Positions 26,976 through 35,058 of a DNA stretch of 64,000 nt are shown here, one piece after another. The notes beneath the pieces are model-generated. The model saw only the letters and a program-made list of their open reading frames with translations. It did not search any database and was not told where the DNA came from. The translations under genes and the position numbers were made by a program. Location of the stretch: NCBI RefSeq assembly GCF_014651055.1, contig NZ_BMWD01000006.1, positions 9,792 to 73,791 of the forward strand. Direction: 5' to 3'. Within the stretch, counting starts at the first letter, position 1; the number at the start of each line of letters is the position of its first letter. The stretch comes from Streptomyces fructofermentans (GTDB lineage: Bacteria; Actinomycetota; Actinomycetes; Streptomycetales; Streptomycetaceae).

Positions 26976-27899
26976 ATGACTCACCGGATATCCAGGCGTG
27001 CCCGCCTGCTCGCCACGGGCCTCGGCGCCGGGGTCCTCGTGCCGCTCGCCGTGTCGGCGACGCCCGCGGCCGCCGCCGCGGCACCGCAGGTGGTGTGCAC
27101 GTCGAGCCAGTCGGCGCTCGCCGCCAAGCTCCAGAAGGACATCACCGCGGCGCTGGCGAACCGCAAGGGCACGATCGCGGTGGGCCTGTACGACCGCACC
27201 ACGAAGACGACCTGCACCCTCAGGTCCACGTCGGCCTACGACTCGGCCAGCATCGTCAAGGTGACCGTGCTCGCGACGCTCCTGTGGGACGCGAAGAAGC
27301 ACAACCGCTACCTCACCCAGCGCGAGGCCGACCTGGCCACCGCCATGATCACCAAGTCGGACAACGCGGCGACCAGCACGCTCTGGAAGCAGCTCGGCAC
27401 GACCAAGGTCAAAGGGTTCCTGGCGGCGGCGGGCATGACCGCGACCAAGCCCGGCGCGAACGGCTACTGGGGGCTCACCCAGATCACGGTGAAGGACGAG
27501 CAGAAGCTCCTGGCGCTGCTCACCGCGAAGAACACGGTGCTGAGCGACAACGCGCGCGCCTACACCCTCAAGCTGATGGGCAAGGTCGTCTCCTCCCAGC
27601 GCTGGGGCACCCCGGCCGGGGCCCCGTCCTCCGTCGCCGTCCACGTCAAGAACGGCTGGCTGTCCAGGTCGACCCACGGGTGGCGCGTGCACAGCGTCGG
27701 CACCTTCGACGGGGCGGGCCGCGACTACACGATCTCGGTCCTGACGCACGGCAACAGCACCATGGACTACGGCGTCGCCACGATCCAGGCGGTGGCCCGG
27801 GCCATCCACAAGGACATGGTGCCGGCGGCGACGAGCGCACAGCGCTACACGCCCACGAGCACCCCGAAGGAGGCGTTCCCGGCGGTACCGGCCCCCTGA
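26976..27899 (+). CDS. Secreted class A beta-lactamase-like serine hydrolase
   Basis: A 307-residue exported protein with a signal peptide to about residue 36 (SATPAAAAAA). It has the serine-hydrolase triad of motifs of the beta-lactamase/penicillin-binding fold: SxxK at S92-I-V-K95, SDN at 128-130 and, in place of KTG, KNG at 225-227. A Glu166-type loop is not obvious. It therefore may be a peptidoglycan-active hydrolase or a poor beta-lactamase rather than a resistance enzyme. The ATG at 26976 follows GGGAAG. An in-frame start further upstream would precede the leader with implausible sequence. Confidence 0.85.
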   Translation: MTHRISRRARLLATGLGAGVLVPLAVSATPAAAAAAPQVVCTSSQSALAAKLQKDITAALANRKGTIAVGLYDRTTKTTCTLRSTSAYDSASIVKVTVLATLLWDAKKHNRYLTQREADLATAMITKSDNAATSTLWKQLGTTKVKGFLAAAGMTATKPGANGYWGLTQITVKDEQKLLALLTAKNTVLSDNARAYTLKLMGKVVSSQRWGTPAGAPSSVAVHVKNGWLSRSTHGWRVHSVGTFDGAGRDYTISVLTHGNSTMDYGVATIQAVARAIHKDMVPAATSAQRYTPTSTPKEAFPAVPAP

Positions 27900-28390
27900 C
27901 CGGCGCCCGGTGCTCCCCGGGGCGCCCCCGCCCCTGACCCCCGGCCCCCGGCCCCGCCCGCGACGGCGGCGCCGGGGGAGTGCCCCGCCCGTCCCGTCCC
28001 CGCGGCGGCCCCCTTGCCCCGGACGCCACGCGACCCCCGGCGGCGCGCCCCGAGGCGGACGGCCGGCCCCCACCGACTAGCCGGGTCCCGCGGCCGACGA
28101 GCCGGATCGCCCTCCGCTGCCGCGCCCCCTCCCACCCCGCCCCCGCGCAGCCGCCCGGTACTGCCGGTACCGCCCGTACCGGTCCCTGGCGCGGGGCTCC
28201 GGGTCCCGTGCCGCGGGCGGCGGGCCCGGGAGCGGCTGCCGGACCGCACGCCCGCGTCCCGGGGACCGTCGGCGGGCGCCCGCCCGCCCCGGAACATTGC
28301 GGCGGGATGAAATCTCCCGCCGCCCGCGTTACTGCTTTCCGGACGATCAGGACGACCGGAGCGTCCGGGACGACGGACGGAGCATCAGGC
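27900..28390. other. Gap before the ABC exporter
   Basis: No gene seen. The first 60 bases are a C-run cluster (27920-27960), which is G-quadruplex-like on the minus strand. The last about 90 bases, after an in-frame ATG at 28307, read as extra residues of the exporter but show no membrane or family pattern and could be leader sequence. Confidence 0.6.
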
Positions 28391-31300
28391 GTGACAACGC
28401 AGCGGGGATGGGCACGGCGGCTGGCCGGGTACGCCTGGCGGTATCCGAAGGACGTCGTGCTCGCGCTGGGCGCCTCCCTCGCGGGCATGGCCGTACTGGC
28501 CCTGGTCCCCCTGGTGACCAAGGTGATCATCGACGACGTCGTCGGCGACCACACGCGGGACATGGGCCCCTGGGCCGGGGCGCTCCTCGGCGCCGCGGTC
28601 CTCGTGTACGTCCTCACCTACGTCCGCCGCTACTACGGCGGGCGTCTCGCCCTGGACGTCCAGCACGACCTGCGTACGGACATGTACGACACGATCACGC
28701 GCCTCGACGGGCGGCGGCAGGACGAACTGTCGACCGGCCAGGTCGTGGGCCGCGCGACGAGCGACCTCCAGCTCATCCAGGGCCTGCTCTTCATGCTGCC
28801 GATGACGATCGGCAACATCCTCCTCTTCCTGATCTCCCTGGTGATCATGGCGTGGCTGTCGCTGCCGCTCACCCTGGTCGCGCTGGCCGTCGCCCCCGCG
28901 CTGTGGGTCATCGCCAGGCGCAGCCGCGCCAAGCTCCACCCGGCCACCTGGTACGCCCAGGCGCAGGCCGCCGCGGTGGCCGGCGTCGTCGACGGCTCGG
29001 TCAGCGGCGTGCGGGTGGTCAAGGGGTTCGGCCAGGAGGACCAGGAGACCGGGAAGCTGCGCGAGATCGGCCGCAGGCTGTTCGCGGGCCGGCTGCGCAC
29101 GATCCGGCTGAACTCCAAGTACACCCCGGCCCTCCAGGCCGTCCCGGCGATCGGCCAGGTCGCGATGCTGGCCCTCGGCGGCTGGCTCGCCGTCCGGGGC
29201 CAGGTCACCCTCGGCACGTTCGTCGCCTTCTCGGCCTACCTCGCCCAGCTCGTCGGCCCGGTCCGGATGCTCGCCATGGTCCTCACGGTCGGGCAGCAGG
29301 CCCGTGCGGGCGCCGAGCGCGTCCTGGAGCTGATCGACACCGAGCCGTCCATCAAGGACGGCACCAAGCCGCTGCCCGCCGACGCCCCGGCGACGGTCGA
29401 GTTCGACGACGTGTCGTTCGGCTACGACGACGACCGCCCGGTCCTGTCGGGACTCTCCTTCGAGATCCGGCCCGGCGAGACCCTCGCCGTCGTCGGCTCC
29501 TCGGGCTCGGGCAAGTCGACGGTCTCCCTGCTGCTGCCCCGCTTCTACGACGTCTCCCGCGGCGCGGTCCTCATCGGCGGCCACGACGTGCGGGAACTGA
29601 CCCTCGCGTCGCTGCGCTCTGCGATCGGGCTGGTCCCGGAGGACTCCTTCCTCTTCTCGGACACCGTGCGGGCGAACATCGCCTACGGCCGCCCCGAGGC
29701 CACCGACGAGGAGATCCGGGCGGCCGCCGCGGCCGCCCAGGCGGACCGCTTCATCGACGCCCTGCCGGACGGCTACGACACCACGGTCGGCGAGCACGGC
29801 CTGACCCTCTCCGGGGGCCAGCGCCAGCGTGTCGCCCTGGCCCGGGCGATCCTCACCGACCCTCGGCTGCTCGTCCTCGACGACGCCACCTCCGCCGTCG
29901 ACGCCCGGGTCGAGCACGAGATCCACGAGGCCCTGCGCGGTGTCATGGCGGGCCGCACGACCCTCCTCATCGCCCACCGCCGCTCCACCCTGAACCTCGC
30001 CGACCGCATCGCCGTCCTCGACGGCGGACGCCTCGCGGACATCGGCACGCACGAGGAGCTGACCGAACGCTCCCCGCTGTACCGGCGGCTGCTCACCGAC
30101 CCGGACGAGCTGGGCGGTGTCTCCCCCGGACACACCCGGCCGTCCGGCCCGCGGGAGGACACGTCCGTCAGGGAAGAGCTGGACGCCGAGTTCGACGCCG
30201 AGCGCGGAGTCACCCCGCACCTGTGGACGGGCGACCGCGAGCCCAAGGACACGGCGCTGACCGGTACGCCCGCGAGCCCCGAACTCCTCGCCCTGGTCGA
30301 CGCCCTGCCGCCCGCCACCGACACCCCCGGCATCGACGAGGCGCGCGCGGTCACCCCCGAGGCGTCGTACGGACTGCGCCGTCTGCTGCACGGCTTCGGG
30401 CTGCCCCTGCTGGTCAGCCTCGGTCTCGTCGCCGTGGACGCGGGCATGGGCCTGGTGCTGCCGATCCTGATCCGGCACGGCATCGACGAGGGCGTCTCGC
30501 GGCTCGCGATCAGCGGAGTCTGGGTGGCCTCGGCGATCGCGCTGGTCGCGGTGCTCGTCCAGTGGGCGGCGCAGATCGGCGAGACCCGGATGACGGGACG
30601 CACCGGCGAGCGGGTCCTGTACTCGCTGCGCCTGAAGATCTTCGCGCAGCTCCAGCGCCTGGGGCTCGACTACTACGAGCGCGAGCTGACCGGCCGGATC
30701 ATGACCCGGATGACGACGGACGTGGACGCGCTGTCCACCTTCCTCCAGACCGGCCTGGTCACCGCGTTCGTCTCCGTCGTCACCTTCTTCGGCATCCTGG
30801 TCGCGCTGCTCGTGATCGACATGCAGCTCGCGATGGTCGTCCTCCTGACGCTGCCGCCGCTGATCGTCGGGACGTTCTTCTTCCGCCGGGCCAGCGTGAA
30901 GGCGTACGAACTGGCCCGTGAGCGGGTGTCCGCCGTCAACGCGGACCTCCAGGAGTCGGTGTCCGGGCTGCGGATCCTGCAGGCGTTCGGGCGCGAGGAG
31001 GACGGCGGCAGGCGCTTCGCGGAGGGCAGCGACAGCTACCGCCAGGCACGCATACGGGGACAGTGGCTGATCTCGGTCTACTTCCCGTTCGTACAGCTCC
31101 TGTCGTCCGTGGCGGCCGCCGCCGTGCTCGTCATGGGCGCCGTCCGCGTCGACGCGGGCACCCTCACCACCGGCGCGCTGGTGGCCTACCTCATCTACAT
31201 CGACCTGTTCTTCGCCCCCGTGCAGCAGCTCTCGCAGGTCTTCGACGGCTACCAGCAGGCCACCGTCTCGCTCGGCCGGATCCAGGAACTGCTCCGGGAG

Positions 31301-32113
31301 CCGACGTCGACGAGGTCGGCCGACGAACCGCTGGAGGTGCTGTCCCTGCGCGGCGACATCGCCTTCGAGGACGTGGACTTCGCGTACGGGTCCGCCGACG
31401 AGGCGGAGGAGGCGCTCAGCGCGGTCTCCCTGACGATCCCGGCGGGCCAGACCGTGGCGTTCGTCGGCGAGACGGGCGCGGGCAAGTCGACCCTCGTCAA
31501 GCTCGTGGCCCGCTTCTACGACCCCACGGGCGGCCGGCTCACGGTGGACGGCACGGACCTGCGGTCCCTGGACCTCACGTCGTACCGCCACCGGCTCGGC
31601 GTGGTGCCGCAGGAGGCGTACCTCTTCCAGGGCACGGTCCGCGACGCCATCGCGTACGGCCGTCCGGACGCCACCGACGCCCAGGTGGAGGCGGCGGCGA
31701 GGGCGGTCGGCGCGCACGAGATGATCGCCACGCTGGACGGCGGCTATCTGCACGAGGTCGCCGAGCGCGGCCGCAACCTCTCCGCGGGGCAGCGCCAGTT
31801 GATCGCGCTGGCCAGGGCGGAGCTGGTCGACCCGGACATCCTGCTCCTCGACGAGGCCACGGCCGCCCTCGACCTGGCCACCGAGGCCCAGGTCAACCAG
31901 GCGACCGACCGCATCGCGGGCCGCCGCACCACGCTGGTCGTCGCCCACCGGCTGACCACGGCAGCCCGGGCGGACCGCGTCGTGCTGATGGCCGACGGCC
32001 GGGTCGCGGAGGACGGCACGCACGACGAGCTCCTCGAACTCGGAGGCCGGTACGCCGAGTTGTGGCGCACGTTCGTGGGCGGGCCGGACCCCGTCGCGAA
32101 GGTCGGCACCTGA
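28391..32113 (+). CDS. Fused heterodimer-type ABC exporter
   Basis: A single 1240-residue chain with the order membrane-ATPase-membrane-ATPase, i.e. two ABC half-exporters fused. The first membrane domain (about 15-310) and NBD1 are followed by an acidic linker (about 570-660), a second membrane domain (about 670-960) and NBD2. NBD1 has Walker A GSSGSGKST (369-377), signature LSGGQ (473-477) and Walker B ending D497-D498, so the catalytic Glu is Asp. NBD2 has GETGAGKST (1026-1034), LSAGQ and D1154-E1155, the normal form. One ATP site is thus likely degenerate. The GTG at 28391 has GGAG 8 bases upstream; an ATG at 28307 is the alternative. The substrate is unknown; drug or lipid export is typical. 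Confidence 0.92.
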   Translation: MTTQRGWARRLAGYAWRYPKDVVLALGASLAGMAVLALVPLVTKVIIDDVVGDHTRDMGPWAGALLGAAVLVYVLTYVRRYYGGRLALDVQHDLRTDMYDTITRLDGRRQDELSTGQVVGRATSDLQLIQGLLFMLPMTIGNILLFLISLVIMAWLSLPLTLVALAVAPALWVIARRSRAKLHPATWYAQAQAAAVAGVVDGSVSGVRVVKGFGQEDQETGKLREIGRRLFAGRLRTIRLNSKYTPALQAVPAIGQVAMLALGGWLAVRGQVTLGTFVAFSAYLAQLVGPVRMLAMVLTVGQQARAGAERVLELIDTEPSIKDGTKPLPADAPATVEFDDVSFGYDDDRPVLSGLSFEIRPGETLAVVGSSGSGKSTVSLLLPRFYDVSRGAVLIGGHDVRELTLASLRSAIGLVPEDSFLFSDTVRANIAYGRPEATDEEIRAAAAAAQADRFIDALPDGYDTTVGEHGLTLSGGQRQRVALARAILTDPRLLVLDDATSAVDARVEHEIHEALRGVMAGRTTLLIAHRRSTLNLADRIAVLDGGRLADIGTHEELTERSPLYRRLLTDPDELGGVSPGHTRPSGPREDTSVREELDAEFDAERGVTPHLWTGDREPKDTALTGTPASPELLALVDALPPATDTPGIDEARAVTPEASYGLRRLLHGFGLPLLVSLGLVAVDAGMGLVLPILIRHGIDEGVSRLAISGVWVASAIALVAVLVQWAAQIGETRMTGRTGERVLYSLRLKIFAQLQRLGLDYYERELTGRIMTRMTTDVDALSTFLQTGLVTAFVSVVTFFGILVALLVIDMQLAMVVLLTLPPLIVGTFFFRRASVKAYELARERVSAVNADLQESVSGLRILQAFGREEDGGRRFAEGSDSYRQARIRGQWLISVYFPFVQLLSSVAAAAVLVMGAVRVDAGTLTTGALVAYLIYIDLFFAPVQQLSQVFDGYQQATVSLGRIQELLREPTSTRSADEPLEVLSLRGDIAFEDVDFAYGSADEAEEALSAVSLTIPAGQTVAFVGETGAGKSTLVKLVARFYDPTGGRLTVDGTDLRSLDLTSYRHRLGVVPQEAYLFQGTVRDAIAYGRPDATDAQVEAAARAVGAHEMIATLDGGYLHEVAERGRNLSAGQRQLIALARAELVDPDILLLDEATAALDLATEAQVNQATDRIAGRRTTLVVAHRLTTAARADRVVLMADGRVAEDGTHDELLELGGRYAELWRTFVGGPDPVAKVGT

Positions 32114-32275
32114 CGTGACAGGCGCGGCCCGGCGGTCCCGGCGGATGCGGCGAAGAGCACGGTACCGGCCCGAACACGACGAAAGGCCGCGTCCCGCGGA
32201 CGGCGCAACCATCGGGCGTACGCCAGGCGTCCGTACTTCCGTACGCCGATTGCTGCGGGCTGCGGAGGGACACCA

Positions 32276-32668
32276 GTGGACATGGGCGCGATACGCCGAC
32301 GCCTGGCGCTCGGCACGGCCCTGCTGAGCGTGGCGGGGCTGCTGGTGCTCGCGGGTCCCGCGACCGGTGACGCGCAGGCGGCGGCCCTGTGCTCCGGGCG
32401 GAAGGTGCGGACGCTCTCCTTCGCCACCGGGTACGTCGTCGTCCACCGGAGCCGCGACTACGTCTGCGCGGTCACCCGTCCCGAACGCGCGGGCCCCCGA
32501 GTCCACATGAAGGTGAGCGTGCAGGCCCGCGGGAGCAGGCCGGTGGTCGACGAGGGCCGGTTCACGCGGCACGCGGGCCCGGTGACCGTGCACGCCGGAC
32601 ACCGCTGCGTCTGGCTCAGGGGCGCGGTCGGCTCCGGCTCGATCAGTTCGGGCTGGATTCTCTGCTGA
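32276..32668 (+). CDS. Small secreted four-cysteine protein
   Basis: A 130-residue protein I do not recognise. The signal peptide covers about 1-36 (RRRLALGTALLSVAGLLVLAG ... DAQAAA). The mature part of about 94 residues has four cysteines (39, 64, 111, 130), one at the very C-terminus, which would give two disulfides. It is basic and beta-rich in appearance. The GTG at 32276 has GGAGG 7 bases upstream; an in-frame ATG two codons later would also work. It sits between the ABC exporter and the S37 peptidase. Confidence 0.75.
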   Translation: MDMGAIRRRLALGTALLSVAGLLVLAGPATGDAQAAALCSGRKVRTLSFATGYVVVHRSRDYVCAVTRPERAGPRVHMKVSVQARGSRPVVDEGRFTRHAGPVTVHAGHRCVWLRGAVGSGSISSGWILC

Positions 32669-32778
32669 ACCGGGCTCACTTCATGCCGTCCCGCCCCAAT
32701 TGGGCGCAACATCCCCTGGTGCCACGCCAGTTGCTCCGCTAGGTTCCGGCGGACATCTGCGTATTCAGGGGAGAACGC

Positions 32779-34227
32779 ATGCGCAAGACGCTCAGATGGC
32801 TGTTGTCGCTCGTGGTGCTCATAGGCACCGTGGGCACGGCCGGGGCGGCCACCGCCGCCCAGCCGCGGACCACCGGCCCCGGTGTCGTCACCGACACCGC
32901 CGCGGACATCAAGGACCGGCTCCTCGCGATACCGGGCATGAGCCTGATAGAGGAGAAGCCCTACACGGGCTACCGCTTCTTCGTCCTCAACTACACCCAG
33001 CCGGTCGACCACCGGCACCCGTCCAAGGGGACCTTCCAGCAGCGCATCACCGTGCTGCACAAGGACACGTCCCGCCCGACCGTCTTCTACACCGGCGGCT
33101 ACAACGTCTCGACGAACCCGAGCCGCCGCGAGCCGACCCAGATCGTGGACGGCAACCAGGTCTCGATGGAGTACCGCTACTTCACCCCGTCCCGCCCGGC
33201 GCCGGCCGACTGGTCGAAGCTCGACATCTGGCAGGCGGCGAGCGACCAGCACCGCATCTTCAAGGCCCTCAAGAAGATCTACGACAAGAAGTGGGTCTCC
33301 ACGGGCGGTTCGAAGGGCGGCATGACCGCCACCTACTTCGAGCGCTTCTACCCGCGCGACATGGACGGCGTCGTCGCGTACGTCGCGCCCAACGACGTGG
33401 TGAACAAGGAGGACTCGGCGTACGACCGGTTCTTCGCCAAGGTCGGCACCAAGGAGTGCCGCGACCGGCTGAACGGCGTCCAGCGCGAGGCGCTCGTGCG
33501 CCGCGAGGCGCTGAAGAAGAAGTACGAGGAACTGGCCGCCGCGGAGGGCTACACCTTCACCACCATCGGCAGCCTGGACCGCGCCTACGAGGCGGTCGTC
33601 CTCGACTACGTGTGGGGCTTCTGGCAGTACAGCCTGCTCGCCGACTGCGACACGATCCCCGCGGACGCCAAGAAGGCCACGGACGACGAGATCTGGACCT
33701 CGATCGACACGATCTCCGGCTTCTCGTTCTACACGGACCAGGGCCTGTCGCCCTACACGCCGTACTACTACCAGGCGGGCACCCAGCTCGGTGCCCCGAC
33801 GATCAACTTCCCGCACGTCGAGAAGAAGCTGATCCGCTACGGCTACCAGCCGCCGCGCAACTTCGTGCCGCGCGACATCTCCATGAAGTTCCGGCAGGGC
33901 GCGATGCGTGACGTCGACTCCTGGGTCAAGCACAACGCGAACCACATGCTGTTCGTGTACGGCCAGAACGACCCGTGGGGCGCCGAGCCGTTCCGCCTCG
34001 GCAAGGGCGCGCGCGACGCGTACGTCTTCACCGCCCCCGGCCTGAACCACGGTGCCAACGTCGCGGGCCTCGTGCCCGAGCAGAAGGCCATCGCCACGGC
34101 CCGCATCCTGGAGTGGGCGGGCGTCGCCCCGGCCGCGGTCCTGGCGGACCCGGAGAAGGCGAAGCCGCTGGCCAAGTTCGACTCCAAGCTGGACAGGCGC
34201 ACGGTGGAGCGCGGACTCCGTCCGTAG
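32779..34227 (+). CDS. Secreted S37-family tripeptidyl aminopeptidase
   Basis: A 482-residue exported serine peptidase of the Streptomyces PS-10/S37 family, relatives of which remove tri- or tetrapeptides from protein N-termini. The signal peptide covers about 1-27 (LLSLVVLIGTVGTAGAATAA). The nucleophile elbow is GGSKGG with S178. The other members of the triad are probably the Asp in YGQNDPWG and the His in APGLNHGAN. Start is ATG at 32779 with GGGGAGAAC upstream. The family is typical of Streptomyces extracellular protein processing and nutrient use. Confidence 0.92.
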   Translation: MRKTLRWLLSLVVLIGTVGTAGAATAAQPRTTGPGVVTDTAADIKDRLLAIPGMSLIEEKPYTGYRFFVLNYTQPVDHRHPSKGTFQQRITVLHKDTSRPTVFYTGGYNVSTNPSRREPTQIVDGNQVSMEYRYFTPSRPAPADWSKLDIWQAASDQHRIFKALKKIYDKKWVSTGGSKGGMTATYFERFYPRDMDGVVAYVAPNDVVNKEDSAYDRFFAKVGTKECRDRLNGVQREALVRREALKKKYEELAAAEGYTFTTIGSLDRAYEAVVLDYVWGFWQYSLLADCDTIPADAKKATDDEIWTSIDTISGFSFYTDQGLSPYTPYYYQAGTQLGAPTINFPHVEKKLIRYGYQPPRNFVPRDISMKFRQGAMRDVDSWVKHNANHMLFVYGQNDPWGAEPFRLGKGARDAYVFTAPGLNHGANVAGLVPEQKAIATARILEWAGVAPAAVLADPEKAKPLAKFDSKLDRRTVERGLRP

Positions 34228-34276
34228 CCGTGCCGCGGCGGCCGTCCCCGCGAGAGATTCGCGGCGGCGGCCGTCC

Positions 34277-34316
34277 CGCCCGTCCGGTGGGGCCCTTCGG
34301 CTACACCGGACGGGCG
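34277..34316. terminator. Terminator between convergent peptidase and lipoprotein genes
   Basis: CGCCCGTCCGGTG (34277-34289) and CACCGGACGGGCG (34304-34316) form a perfect 13-bp stem with a 14-base loop. The right arm lies inside the last codons of the lipoprotein gene. It would serve both strands. Confidence 0.8.
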
Positions 34317-34948
34317 CAGCCCACCGGCTTCGCCCCGCCCAGTTGCACGTACAGCGCCGTCGACGCGGGGCAGTCGGCCCGCCGGGCCACCGCCCGGGTC
34401 ACCTTGAACTCCGGTGCCGTGGCGCCCCCGCCCGCGCACGAGGTCTCGCGGACCTCGCCCCGGCCGGCGGAGTAGACGCAGTCGCCCACGACGGTGCGCG
34501 GGCCTCCGCCGCCGCCCGGGTCGCCCGGATGCGGGTCCTCCAGATTGCGCATGCAGGCGTAGCCCTGCGGGACCGCGCCGTCGCCGTCCTCGTCGGCGGC
34601 GGGCTTCTGCTCGCTGATGTGCAGCACGAAGTCGCTGGCCGCGGGGCACGACTGCCCGCCGCCGACCCTTCCCTCGTGCCGAGCGAGCACCCGCGCCGCC
34701 GCCTTCTCGCTGGTGCACGGCACCTCGGTGAACGACTCGCGCCCGAACGAACTGCACTCGTCGACTCCGAGGAACACCGTTCCGTACCCCGGAGACCGTG
34801 TCGGAGCGGGCGCCGCGGTCCGCCCGGTCCCGGTGTTCCCGGTCCCGGCGGACTGCTGGCACCCGGTGGCCGCCGCCACCAGCGACAGCACCAGCAGCGC
34901 GCCCGCGACCCGCCGGCGACGTGCTGCCGCACCTCGTGCCTCGCGCAT
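34301..34948 (-). CDS. Lipoprotein with duplicated four-cysteine domain
   Basis: A 215-residue putative lipoprotein. The arginine-rich leader and hydrophobic core end at a lipobox ATGC with C30. A Gly/Thr/Pro spacer follows. The mature part has eight cysteines in two similar halves: C65, C78, C101, C132 and C157, C171, C193, C211. Each half has a CPA-S motif (CPAASDFVLHI; CPASTALYVQL), so the domain is duplicated. The pattern resembles the LppU-like secreted domain of actinobacteria. Function unknown. The ATG at 34948 is chosen because it precedes the leader; longer open sequence upstream is not coding. Confidence 0.82.
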   Translation of the reverse strand: MREARGAAARRRRVAGALLVLSLVAAATGCQQSAGTGNTGTGRTAAPAPTRSPGYGTVFLGVDECSSFGRESFTEVPCTSEKAAARVLARHEGRVGGGQSCPAASDFVLHISEQKPAADEDGDGAVPQGYACMRNLEDPHPGDPGGGGGPRTVVGDCVYSAGRGEVRETSCAGGGATAPEFKVTRAVARRADCPASTALYVQLGGAKPVGCARPV

Positions 34949-35058
34949 GGCCTTCCCCCGATCCCCCGCCCAGCGTGACCCGCCGCGGCGGGCACACGCC
35001 AGGCGTGTGGGGCGCTTTGCGCCGTTCGGGGACGCCGCGCCGGGTGCGCGGCGTAGCG

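Noticed and set aside
26976..27899. A true beta-lactamase resistance gene
   Set aside because: The third active-site motif is KNG and the Glu loop is unclear; a general serine-hydrolase call is safer.
28385..32602. A 1405-codon open frame antisense to the ABC exporter
   Set aside because: Same shadow-frame effect. The plus-strand exporter has all the motifs of two ABC halves.
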